A stretch of 15,686 bases of DNA, taken from NCBI GenBank assembly GCA_023415715.1, contig JAEZJP010000049.1:1-15686 (forward strand). Reading direction: 5' to 3'. The translations under genes were made by a program, and so were the position numbers. The notes under the pieces are model-generated. The model was given only the letters and a program-made list of their open reading frames with translations. It did no database searches and was not told where the DNA came from. Position 1 is the stretch's first letter. Every line of letters starts with the position of its first letter. This stretch comes from Bacillota bacterium. GTDB lineage: Bacteria; Bacillota; Clostridia; Christensenellales; Aristaeellaceae. This document shows positions 6,609-14,627 of this stretch, piece by piece.

Positions 6609-6869
6609 ATGAGGAACATTAATGAATCTCAAGCTGTGAGAGATTTTCGTGTAGTGCAATGAGTTGGAGTGACGCGTAGCAGCGCTACATGGGGTTCCGA
6701 AGCTGAGTGCCGCCAGTGGCGGATAAAGCGAAGCGGAGGAAGCTTGCGAAACAAGCGATGTAAACGGCAGCGCGCATCGCGCCAATTGAGCAAGCCGGGC
6801 ATAAGGCGACGCAGTCCTGCGCGAAAAGATCCACAGCGACGATGCGTTAAGGTTATGAATTGGTATTAT
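6600..6869. mobile_element. MITE-like non-coding element with terminal inverted repeats
   Basis: The ends 6600-6628 and 6841-6869 are inverted repeats, 20 of 29 positions identical by hand alignment, with an identical core ATACCAAT. The interior holds several hairpins: GTAGC/GCTAC at 6676-6688, CCGCC/GGCGG at 6710-6722, GCTTG/CAAGC at 6742-6756, and a GC-rich one around 6772-6782. No credible gene is present; the minus frame spanning it (6543-6878) is compositional. Its core (6735-6791) is related to a repeat at 15610-15667. No clear target-site duplication is visible. The small size, inverted ends and lack of a transposase fit a miniature element moved in trans, or a dispersed structured repeat. 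Confidence 0.6.
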
Positions 6870-7939
6870 TTCTGCCATGTGGCAGGGTCCACCGCGGAAG
6901 CAAAATAGATGATGTCGCTGACGGAACGCTCGGAGTTATCCGTTTTCCTGCTGTAGTACGCGTTGTTGAAGATCATGGTGGCGGAGTTTCCGCCATCCAG
7001 ATTGAACGCCTGGGTGCAGCCAAGCTCTTGCATGAAGGCGGCCAGATCTTCCATGGCAACGCCCGGGGAATCATCCCTGCGGCCGTCCACCACCACCATC
7101 ACATATTCCAGGGGTCCGGTTTGTCCGATGGCTGCCCGGGGTTCGGGCCTGCGGATGTTGAAAGGATATGATTCCGGCAGCGGCGTAACGGCACCGTCCA
7201 CAATCAGCGCAGGGCCGAAGGTGAAAGCCTGAATGATGGGATTTTCCTGGTCCTTCACAAGCGCGGTCAGCTTTTCGGGGTCGCTTTGCACAAGCACATG
7301 AAAATCGCCCTTGCTGTCGATGACCAGCATGTCCAGGTTCTTTGAGGGCTTTTTCCTGAACGTTTCCCCCTGCCTTGCGATGTAGCCGCCTTCCCGGTTG
7401 TTGTAGTAGTCGCCATTCATGGCCACCACGGCATTATTGGCTTTGGCCATAGCGGAGGTCTTGTTGGTTTTCTTGGTTCCATAAGGGCCAGCCAGCGCGG
7501 TGCGCAGCTGGGAGGGATGCGCGATCTTGACATGGGCTACATGGAACATGGAATCGCCAACTTCGCGGCTTTCCATAGTCACGGAAATGCTCTCATCCTG
7601 GTAGCTTGTTTCCGTAAAGCCGGCTGGATTGGGGACAAGACCCGGCGTAGCATCCACGGGCAGCGCGGCAGCAGTTGCTTCCGGCGCGGACCCGCCGCTT
7701 GCGCTTATGTGAAGCCGCCCGGATTCCGGCGCTATATCCTCCTGTTCCGTTACAGGAACATCCTCCTCAAAGAACTCGTCTTCGCCGCCGTCTTCAAAGA
7801 TCAAGGGCATGTTGTCCGTATAAGCCCTGTCTGCAGCCAAAGTAACCGCTCCTGACGGGATTAAGAAAGGCATTGCCAGGAGCATTACAGCAATCAGCGC
7901 CGCATATAAGGCCGACAGTTTACCCCGCTTTTCATTCAT
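6866..7939 (-). CDS. Secreted phosphodiester glycosidase (NAGPA domain), paralogue 2
   Basis: From the ATG at 7939 the protein has 357 residues. An uncleaved or cleavable hydrophobic N-terminal segment (about 8-37) is followed by an acidic, low-complexity linker (41-90). A domain of the N-acetylglucosamine-1-phosphodiester alpha-N-acetylglucosaminidase (NAGPA, PF09992) type follows. Typical motifs are NGDYY (175-179), FGPAL (241-245), PRAAIGQT (267-274), VVVDGR (282-287) and NLDGGNSATM (313-322). The family splits sugar-1-phosphodiesters; here it would act outside the membrane. It is a close tandem copy of the gene just upstream, seven codons apart in layout and clearly over half identical. 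A TTG six bases upstream is an alternative start, but AGGAG (7949-7953) is nine bases from the ATG. The TAA stop lies inside the terminal repeat of the adjoining element. Confidence 0.88.
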   Translation of the reverse strand: MNEKRGKLSALYAALIAVMLLAMPFLIPSGAVTLAADRAYTDNMPLIFEDGGEDEFFEEDVPVTEQEDIAPESGRLHISASGGSAPEATAAALPVDATPGLVPNPAGFTETSYQDESISVTMESREVGDSMFHVAHVKIAHPSQLRTALAGPYGTKKTNKTSAMAKANNAVVAMNGDYYNNREGGYIARQGETFRKKPSKNLDMLVIDSKGDFHVLVQSDPEKLTALVKDQENPIIQAFTFGPALIVDGAVTPLPESYPFNIRRPEPRAAIGQTGPLEYVMVVVDGRRDDSPGVAMEDLAAFMQELGCTQAFNLDGGNSATMIFNNAYYSRKTDNSERSVSDIIYFASAVDPATWQK

Positions 7940-7945
7940 ACACAA

Positions 7946-8845
7946 TCACTCCTGTTTTCCAATATCCGCATTGGCCGATTCCGGAACCGCCGAGGCAAAA
8001 TAGATGATATCCGATATGTTGCGTTCCGCCTTGTCGGATGTGCTGTTGTAGCACGCGCCGTTGAATGCCAAAGTGGCTGAGCCTCCGCCGTCCAGGTTGA
8101 ATGCCTGAAGGCATCCAAGCTCGCTCATGAATTCCCCGAGCATCTTGATGGTGATGCCCCGGGAATACCCTTCCTGCCGGCCGTCCACCACTACCAATAC
8201 ATATTGAAGAGGGCCGATTTGCCCGATGCCAACCCTGGGCGCCCTGTCCTGGGGGGCAAAGCCGTAGCTGTTGTAAATCGTCTGCACTTCACTGTCTTTG
8301 ACCAGTGCCGGCCCGAACGTAAAGGCGTTGACGGCCGTATGCTCCTGCAAAAACGATGTCAGTTCCTTTTTGCTTGACTTTTTAAAGATGTGGAAATCCC
8401 CATTCTCATCGACCACCAGCAGATCCAGCTTGGTATTTGGCGTCTTGCGGAGCACTTCGCGCTGGCGCACCTCATATCCGCCGCTGCGGTACTGGAAGTA
8501 ATCGCCGTTGATGGCGACCACGGCATTGTTACCCGCCGCAATTTCCGTAGTTTTGGCCGTCTTTTTTGAGCCGTAGGGGCCGGCCAGAGCCGTACGGAGC
8601 TGGGAAGGATCGGAAACCTTCACCCAGGCGATGTGATACATGGAATCGCCGATCTTCCTGCTTTCCAGGGTGACGGATAGGCTATCATCCTCATAAGCCG
8701 TATCGGAAACATACCCAGCCGGATTGGGAACCGGCCCGGGAGAGTTGTCCACGGGTAGGGAGCAGCTTTCCCCCACTGCGGCCGCCGCAAAGCTCAGCAT
8801 CACATACATCATCAATACAGTAATGCATATCTTTTTTGACTTCAT
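7946..8845 (-). CDS. Secreted phosphodiester glycosidase (NAGPA domain), paralogue 1
   Basis: The protein has 299 residues, with a signal peptide at residues 1 to about 26 (MKSKK, a hydrophobic stretch, then AAAAVGES). The NAGPA domain has motifs NGDYF (113-117), FGPAL (177-181), PRVGIG (203-208), VVVDGR (218-223) and NLDGGGSATL (250-259). A segment ahead of the domain (PVDNSPGPVPNPAG... to PSQLRTALAGPYGSKK) is shared with the next gene. It should cleave glycosyl phosphodiesters outside the cell; the substrate is unknown. The start at 8845 is chosen because it overlaps the upstream glycosyltransferase stop as TGATG and has AAGGAG about ten bases upstream, which implies translational coupling. 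The open frame back to 9028 lies inside the glycosyltransferase gene and has no signal peptide at its start. It lacks the acidic linker of paralogue 2. Confidence 0.9.
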   Translation of the reverse strand: MKSKKICITVLMMYVMLSFAAAAVGESCSLPVDNSPGPVPNPAGYVSDTAYEDDSLSVTLESRKIGDSMYHIAWVKVSDPSQLRTALAGPYGSKKTAKTTEIAAGNNAVVAINGDYFQYRSGGYEVRQREVLRKTPNTKLDLLVVDENGDFHIFKKSSKKELTSFLQEHTAVNAFTFGPALVKDSEVQTIYNSYGFAPQDRAPRVGIGQIGPLQYVLVVVDGRQEGYSRGITIKMLGEFMSELGCLQAFNLDGGGSATLAFNGACYNSTSDKAERNISDIIYFASAVPESANADIGKQE

Positions 8846-9963
8846 CAGATATTTTCTCCTTGCTCGGCATAATGCGGGTGCTTTCGGAAAACCCAGCGCT
8901 GCTGAACGCGGTAATTGACAAAGAACAATAGCGTATCCGTAAAGATCTTGGCAAGCTTGTCTGATATGCCCAAGTACTGATGGGCGGATGTGACCGAGCC
9001 CCAGGAGACAACCCACACGCAAACGCAAAGAACGGCATACCGCAATAGCGCATCCGACTGCTTATGCCTTGCGGTACGGGAATGGAAAACGAAGTTTTTA
9101 TTGACAAAAAAATTAAAGGCAGAGGATATAATTCTTGCCGCGCCTGTGGCGATGGCGATGCGCCACCCACTATCGAGCGGGCCGGCGCGCAATGCATCCA
9201 TCAACAGAAAGCTGATGCCAAGGTCGATTGCGGTAGCCAAAAAAGAGGAGGACATGAACCGGAAGAAATTTTTGAATATCACCCGGTATATGCGAAGGCT
9301 GTCCTTCAATGGATGAAAATGCGTGCTCTTGTTTTCGTTCTCATACACTGTTTCGATGGGTACGGCCTTCATGGACAGGTTGTCCCTGGCGCAGGCAATG
9401 AGCATGTTCATTTCATACTCAAAGCGGTGCCCATCCACCTTCATCATAAAATCAAGATGCTGCGCGGAAAAAGCCCGCAATCCCGTTTGCGTATCGTTCA
9501 GCCAGTGGCCGTACAGCAGCCAGAATATGAAAGAAGTGATCCTGTTGCCCGCCCGGCTTTTCCCCGGCACATGCGCCATGGAAAAATCCCGGGTACCCAG
9601 CAGCAGCCCCTCCTCCCCCTCCGCCAGAAGCTTAGCCAGCGCCCATACATCTTTAGCGGTATGCTGCCCGTCGGAATCGGCCGTGACCACGCCTGGGCAG
9701 CCTTGGCATTCTTTCTTGATATAGGCAAAGCCCGTTTTCAACGCATCGCCTTTGCCGCGGTTTTTTTCATGATGAAGAACACGGCATCCGTCCAAATCGG
9801 CAATCTCGTCAAAAATGGGCTGGTAAGACGGTCCGGAACCATCATCCACCACCACCACGCTGGAAAAGCCCCTGTCCAAAAGCTGCCGGACATAAGGAAC
9901 AAGCCTTCCGTCCGGTTCCAGGGAAGGAATCAGCACCGTCACCTGTTGGGGCTCCATGATCAT
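8845..9963 (-). CDS. Family 2 glycosyltransferase fused to a GtrA-type membrane domain
   Basis: The protein has 372 residues. The N-terminal part (about 1-225) is a GT2 domain of the dolichyl/polyprenyl-phosphate sugar synthase type. It has the nucleotide-binding VVVDDGSG (37-44), KNRGKGDALKTG (67-78), the metal-binding DSD (96-98) and NDTQTGLRAF (156-165). The C-terminal part (about 232-361) is a GtrA-like domain with four membrane segments and the typical NFFVNKNFVF (284-293) and FVNYRVQQRWVFR (348-360). GT2 enzymes of this type charge polyprenyl phosphate with a sugar, and GtrA proteins are thought to flip the product across the membrane, so the fusion could do both. The ATG at 9963 has AGGTG at five-base spacing; ATG 9957 is an alternative. 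It lies 25 bases after the M1 gene and overlaps the next gene by one base. Confidence 0.92.
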   Translation of the reverse strand: MIMEPQQVTVLIPSLEPDGRLVPYVRQLLDRGFSSVVVVDDGSGPSYQPIFDEIADLDGCRVLHHEKNRGKGDALKTGFAYIKKECQGCPGVVTADSDGQHTAKDVWALAKLLAEGEEGLLLGTRDFSMAHVPGKSRAGNRITSFIFWLLYGHWLNDTQTGLRAFSAQHLDFMMKVDGHRFEYEMNMLIACARDNLSMKAVPIETVYENENKSTHFHPLKDSLRIYRVIFKNFFRFMSSSFLATAIDLGISFLLMDALRAGPLDSGWRIAIATGAARIISSAFNFFVNKNFVFHSRTARHKQSDALLRYAVLCVCVWVVSWGSVTSAHQYLGISDKLAKIFTDTLLFFVNYRVQQRWVFRKHPHYAEQGENI

Positions 9964-9988
9964 ATGCGCACCTGCTTTTCATCCGTAT

Positions 9989-11533
9989 TCAATTATTGAT
10001 ATAGGTATCCAGATAATCGACGATCAGAGCGTTCCAGTCCTGGCCGGATACATCTTTGAGCGTTTGTTCAAAGTCATTGCGGCTGGCCAGGCGGAAAGCT
10101 TCACGCTGATAATAAGTCCTCAAAAATTCATGGAACTTATCGCCGAGCGACATCTCCAGCGCCACCATCAGCGAAGCGCCACGGCGGTACACCACCAGCG
10201 AATACTCGGACATATCACCGAAGTAATCGATGGGGCTTCCAGGTGTTACACCTTCCGGTATGGTCACACGCATGGCTGTTTCAAACCGGGAAAAGGCAAG
10301 GCTGTCCCTCGCATCCTTCCCATAATACTTCTGCGTATAATCCAGCAGGGAATACTCCGCCAATGCCTCATCCTGCCAAGGCTGATAGTACTGGTCGGAA
10401 CCTACCACCGCATACCACCACTGGTGTGCCACCTCGTGCGCAACCAAGGTTTCCAGGCTTTGCTCGCTGTCGGACTCGTACGTGGACTTTTGGATCAGTA
10501 CAAGGCCGGGATACTCCATACCGCCATAGGGGAAATCCACCGTGGCAACAGCCAGATGGCGGTAGGGATACGCGCCATACTGCTCATTGAAGCACGTAAG
10601 CGCCTGGGAAGCATACTTCAGCGCTTTCCACGCCGTTTGGGTGGTAAGGCCGTAACTGGTGACCAGCACATCCCCCACCGTTTCCTGGGCGGTGGCAAAA
10701 CGGTTGCTGACGGACAGAGCAAATTCCCGCACTGCGGGCGCGTCGAATGTGAACGTCCATTTCCCGTCCTTCTCCGTTTTTTCGCCATAGGCACTTCCGG
10801 CGCACTGATAGCCGCTTGGCACAGTAAATGTCACGCTGTAATTGGCGCAGTTCGAATAAAACGGATCCCCCAGCGGGAAATATTCATCCGTCCGCCATGC
10901 GCCGTTTTCCCATACGGAAAGGATGGGAAATGCATTCCCCAGCGAATAGATTCCCGAAGCATAGCCAAAGCGATAGGCGCAATCCGGGATCTGAATCACA
11001 TAGTCCAAGGAAATATCGATCCACTCTCCCGGCTGCCAGGCGGAACTGAGAGCGATGCGCAGCACAGTCTTGGCGTCGTCATCATAAACAAAGCTGGCAG
11101 ATTGCCCGCCAAGCAGAACCTCCGCCATGGCGATGCTGCCCTCACTGAAGCCACCCGGATAGCTCTTGTCGTATGTTTCCTCGATAGCCGCTGGGCTGTA
11201 GTCTTCCGAAGAAAAGGCATTGGCATAAGTCCGAAGTACCACATCCTTCAGGGCTTGTCCGCTACTGTTTTGAAGGCGCATCGTCTGCTTGGCCTGAACC
11301 TGCCTGGCTTCCGGAAAAAATTCCGCCGCAATGGATACCTCGTTAAGCCCTTGGGCAGCTGCGGTAAGCGCCGCACTTTGTTTAGGCAGAACCGGTGCTC
11401 CCGCAAACACATGCAGGGTCAGCAGCACCACAAGCAGTGCTACGGCGCCGCCAAGAATGGCAAACCGCAAAACCGTACGGCGATGCTTTGCCCCCTCCGG
11501 GGGGATAATGGTCCGATTCTGCGTTTTTTTCAT
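9989..11533 (-). CDS. Membrane-anchored M1-family zinc metallopeptidase
   Basis: The protein has 514 residues. A short basic cytoplasmic start and one hydrophobic segment (about 22-45) suggest a signal anchor with the enzyme outside. The zinc site is complete: H366-E-V-A-H370 followed after 18 residues by E389 (the HExxHx18E gluzincin pattern). GGMEYPG (337-343) corresponds to the substrate N-terminus-binding GxMEN loop of aminopeptidases. Y449 (VVYRRG) is the probable transition-state tyrosine. It is shorter than classical aminopeptidase N, lacking the large C-terminal domain. The ATG at 11533 has GGGAGA about six bases upstream. A possible internal promoter overlaps the end of helD, 46 bases upstream. 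Natural substrates are not predictable. Confidence 0.93.
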   Translation of the reverse strand: MKKTQNRTIIPPEGAKHRRTVLRFAILGGAVALLVVLLTLHVFAGAPVLPKQSAALTAAAQGLNEVSIAAEFFPEARQVQAKQTMRLQNSSGQALKDVVLRTYANAFSSEDYSPAAIEETYDKSYPGGFSEGSIAMAEVLLGGQSASFVYDDDAKTVLRIALSSAWQPGEWIDISLDYVIQIPDCAYRFGYASGIYSLGNAFPILSVWENGAWRTDEYFPLGDPFYSNCANYSVTFTVPSGYQCAGSAYGEKTEKDGKWTFTFDAPAVREFALSVSNRFATAQETVGDVLVTSYGLTTQTAWKALKYASQALTCFNEQYGAYPYRHLAVATVDFPYGGMEYPGLVLIQKSTYESDSEQSLETLVAHEVAHQWWYAVVGSDQYYQPWQDEALAEYSLLDYTQKYYGKDARDSLAFSRFETAMRVTIPEGVTPGSPIDYFGDMSEYSLVVYRRGASLMVALEMSLGDKFHEFLRTYYQREAFRLASRNDFEQTLKDVSGQDWNALIVDYLDTYINN

Positions 11534-11578
11534 ATCGTCTCCCGCCGCGGCCGACTGTTAAGCACAGCCGCTCTTCCG

Positions 11579-11607
11579 ATTATACTACATTTTGTGGTGG
11601 CTTTCCA
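11579..11607 (-). promoter_or_regulatory. Possible internal promoter for the M1 peptidase gene and those downstream
   Basis: On the minus strand TGGAAA (11602-11607) and a perfect TATAAT (11579-11584) are 17 bp apart. The helD stop codon TAA is contained in the -10. The expected start is near 11572, giving a leader of about 39 bases. The -35 matches consensus at four of six positions. Confidence 0.5.
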
Positions 11608-13883
11608 GCATTTGCCCAATCATATGTGCAAAAAATCGCCTCATCCCGGCTTATTTCCGCCAGGAGCCGTGATTTTTCACCCACATATACAAGCGCAAGA
11701 CGGTGCAGTGGCCTTGTGCACAGCACATACAACAGGCGGCAGAAGAAAGGCTCGTCGGGGTACACGTAAGCACCGGCATCGGCCACCAGCACGCAGTCAA
11801 ATTCCAACCCCTTGACCAACGCGGCGGGAATCACCAGCACTCCGCCCTCAAAGTGGCTGTCCCCGGCTCTTAAGAGCCTGGCGTTCAAATCCTGCGGCAG
11901 AGCGCGGTGGAGCGCCCGGCAGTCTTCCTCCGTTTTTTCTATAATGGCAATGCTGTGGTATCCTTCCTTCACCCAGGCATCTGTCTTTTCGGCGATGGCC
12001 TTTACCCGCTCCCTGTCGTTTTTGCAGGCGATCAAAACCGGCTTTTCGCCGTGGCGCAAAACGGGTTTTGCCGCAGGCTGACCGGGTACGGGATGACGCA
12101 AGGCGATACGGCTGGCCACCGTCATGATCTCCACGGTGTTGCGGTAGCTGGTAATCAGCTGCTTGCGGGCTGCGCGGCCTTGGAATACTTCCTCCGCCAC
12201 TTCTTCCCAGTCCCTGATGCCCTCGTCGCCATGGATGCCCTGCATCAGATCGCCTACCATAGTAAACGAATCATGCCCCGCCATTTCTTTCAGTAGCTGG
12301 CAATGGAAGGGCGAAAAATCCTGAGCTTCGTCCATCACCACATGGCTCACGTTCAGCCGCGGTATGCCAAACACCCGACGGCCTATAACCGTGACAGCCG
12401 GCAGATCCTCCGCGCCGGCCTCATCGCGGGTAAGCGTATCCCGGGTGCGGAGGATAAGTTCCTCCCCTTCTTTGCCAAAGATATTTTCCCGCTCCAGGTA
12501 GTTCAGAAACGCTCCGTATACCTCCAACACGTTCATGGCCGGCCACACGCCGGGATAGGCTTTGAGGAACTTTTTCTGCTCCTCCTTCATCTCCGCCAGC
12601 CGCTTTTCCCGGCTTTCCAAAAGCTTTTTGGTGCGGGCGCGCCGCTCCTCATTATCCGGCAGGCGCGTAACCAGCGCGTCCAGCCGCTCCCTGACCATGG
12701 CCTCCAGTTGATCCGTCATATGCTCTGCCGCCTTTTTCAGGCGGCCATGCATGTATTTTTGCAACTCCGCCACCCGCTGGCGAAGCGGAAAAGGCCTCAA
12801 TTGTATGAGATAAATGGCTTTAAGCTCAACCTCAGTATAGAGTACCTCGTTTCCGAATCGCACATCCCCCTGCGGAATGACCTGACGTTCGTAGAGTTCC
12901 AAAAAGCCTTCCAATGCTTTTTTGTATCGCAAGGACCCTTTGATGCGAAGTACGGTGCCTAGTTTCGCCCGCTCCGCATCCGTCATGCGCAATTGGTCCT
13001 CCAGACGGTTTTCCCAGCGCACCTTCACCATCTGCTTGCCCAAACACCTGCGGCACAGGTTCAAAAAAGTCGTCTGCTGTACCTGCTGCACACCTAAGTC
13101 CGGCAAAACGGCGGATATATAGTCCAAAAAGAGCGGGTTGGGAGCAACGATCATCATGGAGGCGGGAGACAGCGTTTCCTGGTAAGCATATAAAAGCCAG
13201 GCGATGCGGTGCAGAGCGATCGTTGTTTTTCCGCTTCCCGCTACCCCCTGGACAATTAAAGGTTTCCCTATGCCATGCCGTATCACAATGTTCTGTTCCG
13301 CTTGAATGGTGGTTACGATCTCGCGCAGCCTGTCGGTACTCACCGAACCCAATACGCCCTGCAGGTAAGCATCCTGGCTGACGACTCCTGAATCGAATAT
13401 GCCGGTCAGGCGGCCGTCTGTAACGGTGATCATCCTTTTCAGGGTCAGTTCGCCTTCCACCTTGCCGTCCGGAGCCTCATAGGCCATGGGGCCCACCTGG
13501 CCGGAGTAGTAGAGGTTGGCCACGGGGCTTCGCCAGTCCACAACCTCCACGCTGTACTCCGGTGTCTTCAAAACGCCCCAGCGGCCCAGATAATGGGTTT
13601 CCGGCGTTCCGCCCTTGGGAATGAAGTCCAGCCTGGAAAAGAAGGGCTGCCGCCTTGCCAAGGCAAGCTGGTGCAGCGATTGCAGCTTCATGCGCAAAAT
13701 GTTCAGCGTTACCAGTTCATCCGCATCGATGCCTTCCGGCACCTTGATGACCCGGTCCTCCTCTGCGCCGACCCCGGTTTCAGCCTCCAGTTTCCCGATC
13801 TCACTATGAATGACAGACAGCGTACGCGAAAGCCTTAAAGCCTCCGGCGCGGCATCCGGGTGGTCCGGCAGACGCCATTCCAT
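11580..13883 (-). CDS. helD: HelD-type RNA polymerase-recycling motor ATPase (UvrD/Rep-like)
   Basis: The protein has 767 residues from the ATG at 13883, close to B. subtilis HelD (774). The N-terminal arm includes PFFSRLDF and VEVVDWRSPVANLYYSG, typical of HelD rather than UvrD. The motor then shows the Q-motif-like IQAEQN (193-198), Walker A GVAGSGKT (213-220), DEAQD (518-522), GDLMQGIH (544-551), SYRN (579-582), VKGLEFD (690-696) and a final CTRPLHRLALVY. A helical region between motor lobes (about 350-445) is charged and corresponds to the secondary arm. In Firmicutes HelD binds RNA polymerase and releases it from nucleic acid after termination; related HelR proteins give rifampicin tolerance. 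A GTG at 13892 overlaps the GGGAGGT site, so the ATG seven bases downstream of that site is the better start. It has a perfect consensus promoter. Confidence 0.92.
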   Translation of the reverse strand: MEWRLPDHPDAAPEALRLSRTLSVIHSEIGKLEAETGVGAEEDRVIKVPEGIDADELVTLNILRMKLQSLHQLALARRQPFFSRLDFIPKGGTPETHYLGRWGVLKTPEYSVEVVDWRSPVANLYYSGQVGPMAYEAPDGKVEGELTLKRMITVTDGRLTGIFDSGVVSQDAYLQGVLGSVSTDRLREIVTTIQAEQNIVIRHGIGKPLIVQGVAGSGKTTIALHRIAWLLYAYQETLSPASMMIVAPNPLFLDYISAVLPDLGVQQVQQTTFLNLCRRCLGKQMVKVRWENRLEDQLRMTDAERAKLGTVLRIKGSLRYKKALEGFLELYERQVIPQGDVRFGNEVLYTEVELKAIYLIQLRPFPLRQRVAELQKYMHGRLKKAAEHMTDQLEAMVRERLDALVTRLPDNEERRARTKKLLESREKRLAEMKEEQKKFLKAYPGVWPAMNVLEVYGAFLNYLERENIFGKEGEELILRTRDTLTRDEAGAEDLPAVTVIGRRVFGIPRLNVSHVVMDEAQDFSPFHCQLLKEMAGHDSFTMVGDLMQGIHGDEGIRDWEEVAEEVFQGRAARKQLITSYRNTVEIMTVASRIALRHPVPGQPAAKPVLRHGEKPVLIACKNDRERVKAIAEKTDAWVKEGYHSIAIIEKTEEDCRALHRALPQDLNARLLRAGDSHFEGGVLVIPAALVKGLEFDCVLVADAGAYVYPDEPFFCRLLYVLCTRPLHRLALVYVGEKSRLLAEISRDEAIFCTYDWANAGKPPQNVV

Positions 13884-13929
13884 GGGGAACACCTCCCATC
13901 ATGTTTGCATTTTTTAAGCGAGAATAAAT

Positions 13930-13958
13930 ATTATAGTACCCGTTCAATTGCCTGTCAA
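13930..13958 (-). promoter_or_regulatory. Perfect sigma-A promoter of helD
   Basis: On the minus strand TTGACA (13953-13958) and TATAAT (13930-13935) are 17 bp apart, a full match to consensus. The expected start near 13923 leaves a leader of about 40 bases containing the GGGAGGT site. It may drive all five genes down to 6866. Confidence 0.85.
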
Positions 13959-13981
13959 CCAGTTTTTTCTTTCTATGCTTC

Positions 13982-14010
13982 TTGACAAGACAAACGGAAT
14001 GAAATAGAAT
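13982..14010 (+). promoter_or_regulatory. Sigma-A promoter of the padR operon
   Basis: TTGACA (13982-13987) and TAGAAT (14005-14010) are 17 bp apart. It is divergent from the helD promoter, with 23 bp between the two -35 boxes. The expected start near 14017 lies inside the inverted repeat that follows. Confidence 0.85.
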
Positions 14011-14029
14011 CTATATCATCTTGATATAG
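14011..14029. promoter_or_regulatory. Perfect inverted-repeat operator, probably for the PadR protein
   Basis: CTATATCA-TCT-TGATATAG is a perfect 8-3-8 inverted repeat directly after the padR -10 and over the expected transcription start. Dyads of this kind in their own promoters are the usual binding sites of PadR regulators, so autorepression is the simplest reading. AAGGAGGAG follows at 14032-14040. Confidence 0.7.
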
Positions 14030-14042
14030 TCAAGGAGGAGCT

Positions 14043-14627
14043 ATGGCCAAGGACAACACCACCAAATATATCCTGCTGGGTCTGTTAAGCCATGAACCCA
14101 TGAGCGGCTACGATATGAAAAAGCGTATCGATACCATGATCAGTAAGTTTTGGAGCGTTGGCTACGGCCAGATCTATCCAACTCTGAACGATCTGGAAGA
14201 AGAAGGCCTGATCAAAAAGGTAATGTCGGAAACGTCGAAAGGCCCCATGCGGAACGTGTACGCCATCACATCCGCCGGGACGGAGCATTTGGAAAAATGG
14301 CTGCTGCTTAAGGAGGAGAGGGAGTATACAAGATATGAAATATTGCTCAAGCTGTTTTTCGGCGGAAAGCTGGACCCGGCGGTCAGCATGCAAAGGATAG
14401 AAGCATTCACAATGCAGCATGAACAGGATTTGAAAATGCTGGATTTGTTTGAAGAAAACCTGAAACAGGTCATGGACAAGGACCAGGACCATCTTAATTA
14501 CTACATGACCGTGCGGTTCGGGCAATACGTGTACAAGGCATACCTTGACTGGGCACAGGAAGCGCTTAAAATGCTCGGCGCAAAACAAAAAGAATCGGAG
14601 GATACATCCCATGAGCAAAATGTCTAA
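14043..14627 (+). CDS. PadR-family transcriptional regulator
   Basis: The protein has 194 residues. The N-terminal PadR winged helix (about 7-88) shows YILLGLLSHEPMSGYDMKKRID, SVGYGQIYPTLNDLEEEGLIKK and the wing GPMRNVYAITSAG. The C-terminal part (about 95-180) is a helical Vir_act_alpha_C-type dimerisation domain. This two-domain length matches the PadR-s1 subfamily, whose members are usually repressors released by small hydrophobic or phenolic ligands. The ATG at 14043 has a very strong AAGGAGGAG. The gene overlaps the next by 17 bases, so the two are co-transcribed and probably translationally coupled. The inverted repeat in its promoter suggests it represses this two-gene operon; effects on helD, whose promoter is about 55 bases away, are less certain. 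Confidence 0.93.
   Translation: MAKDNTTKYILLGLLSHEPMSGYDMKKRIDTMISKFWSVGYGQIYPTLNDLEEEGLIKKVMSETSKGPMRNVYAITSAGTEHLEKWLLLKEEREYTRYEILLKLFFGGKLDPAVSMQRIEAFTMQHEQDLKMLDLFEENLKQVMDKDQDHLNYYMTVRFGQYVYKAYLDWAQEALKMLGAKQKESEDTSHEQNV

Noticed and set aside
6543..6878. Minus-strand frame across the MITE-like element
   Set aside because: It only reads the repeat sequence, overlaps two real gene ends and resembles the equally spurious frame over the repeats at 15486-15680.
8846..9028. N-terminal extension of NAGPA paralogue 1 to 9028
   Set aside because: It would place 61 Arg/Cys-rich residues before a clear signal peptide and lies fully within the glycosyltransferase gene. The TGATG overlap and AAGGAG support 8845.
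9956..11815. Very long + strand frame (619 codons) opposite the M1 peptidase gene
   Set aside because: It has no recognisable domain, its product is rich in Arg/His/Pro as expected for a mirror of GC-rich codons, and the minus-strand frame has a complete zinc-peptidase pattern.
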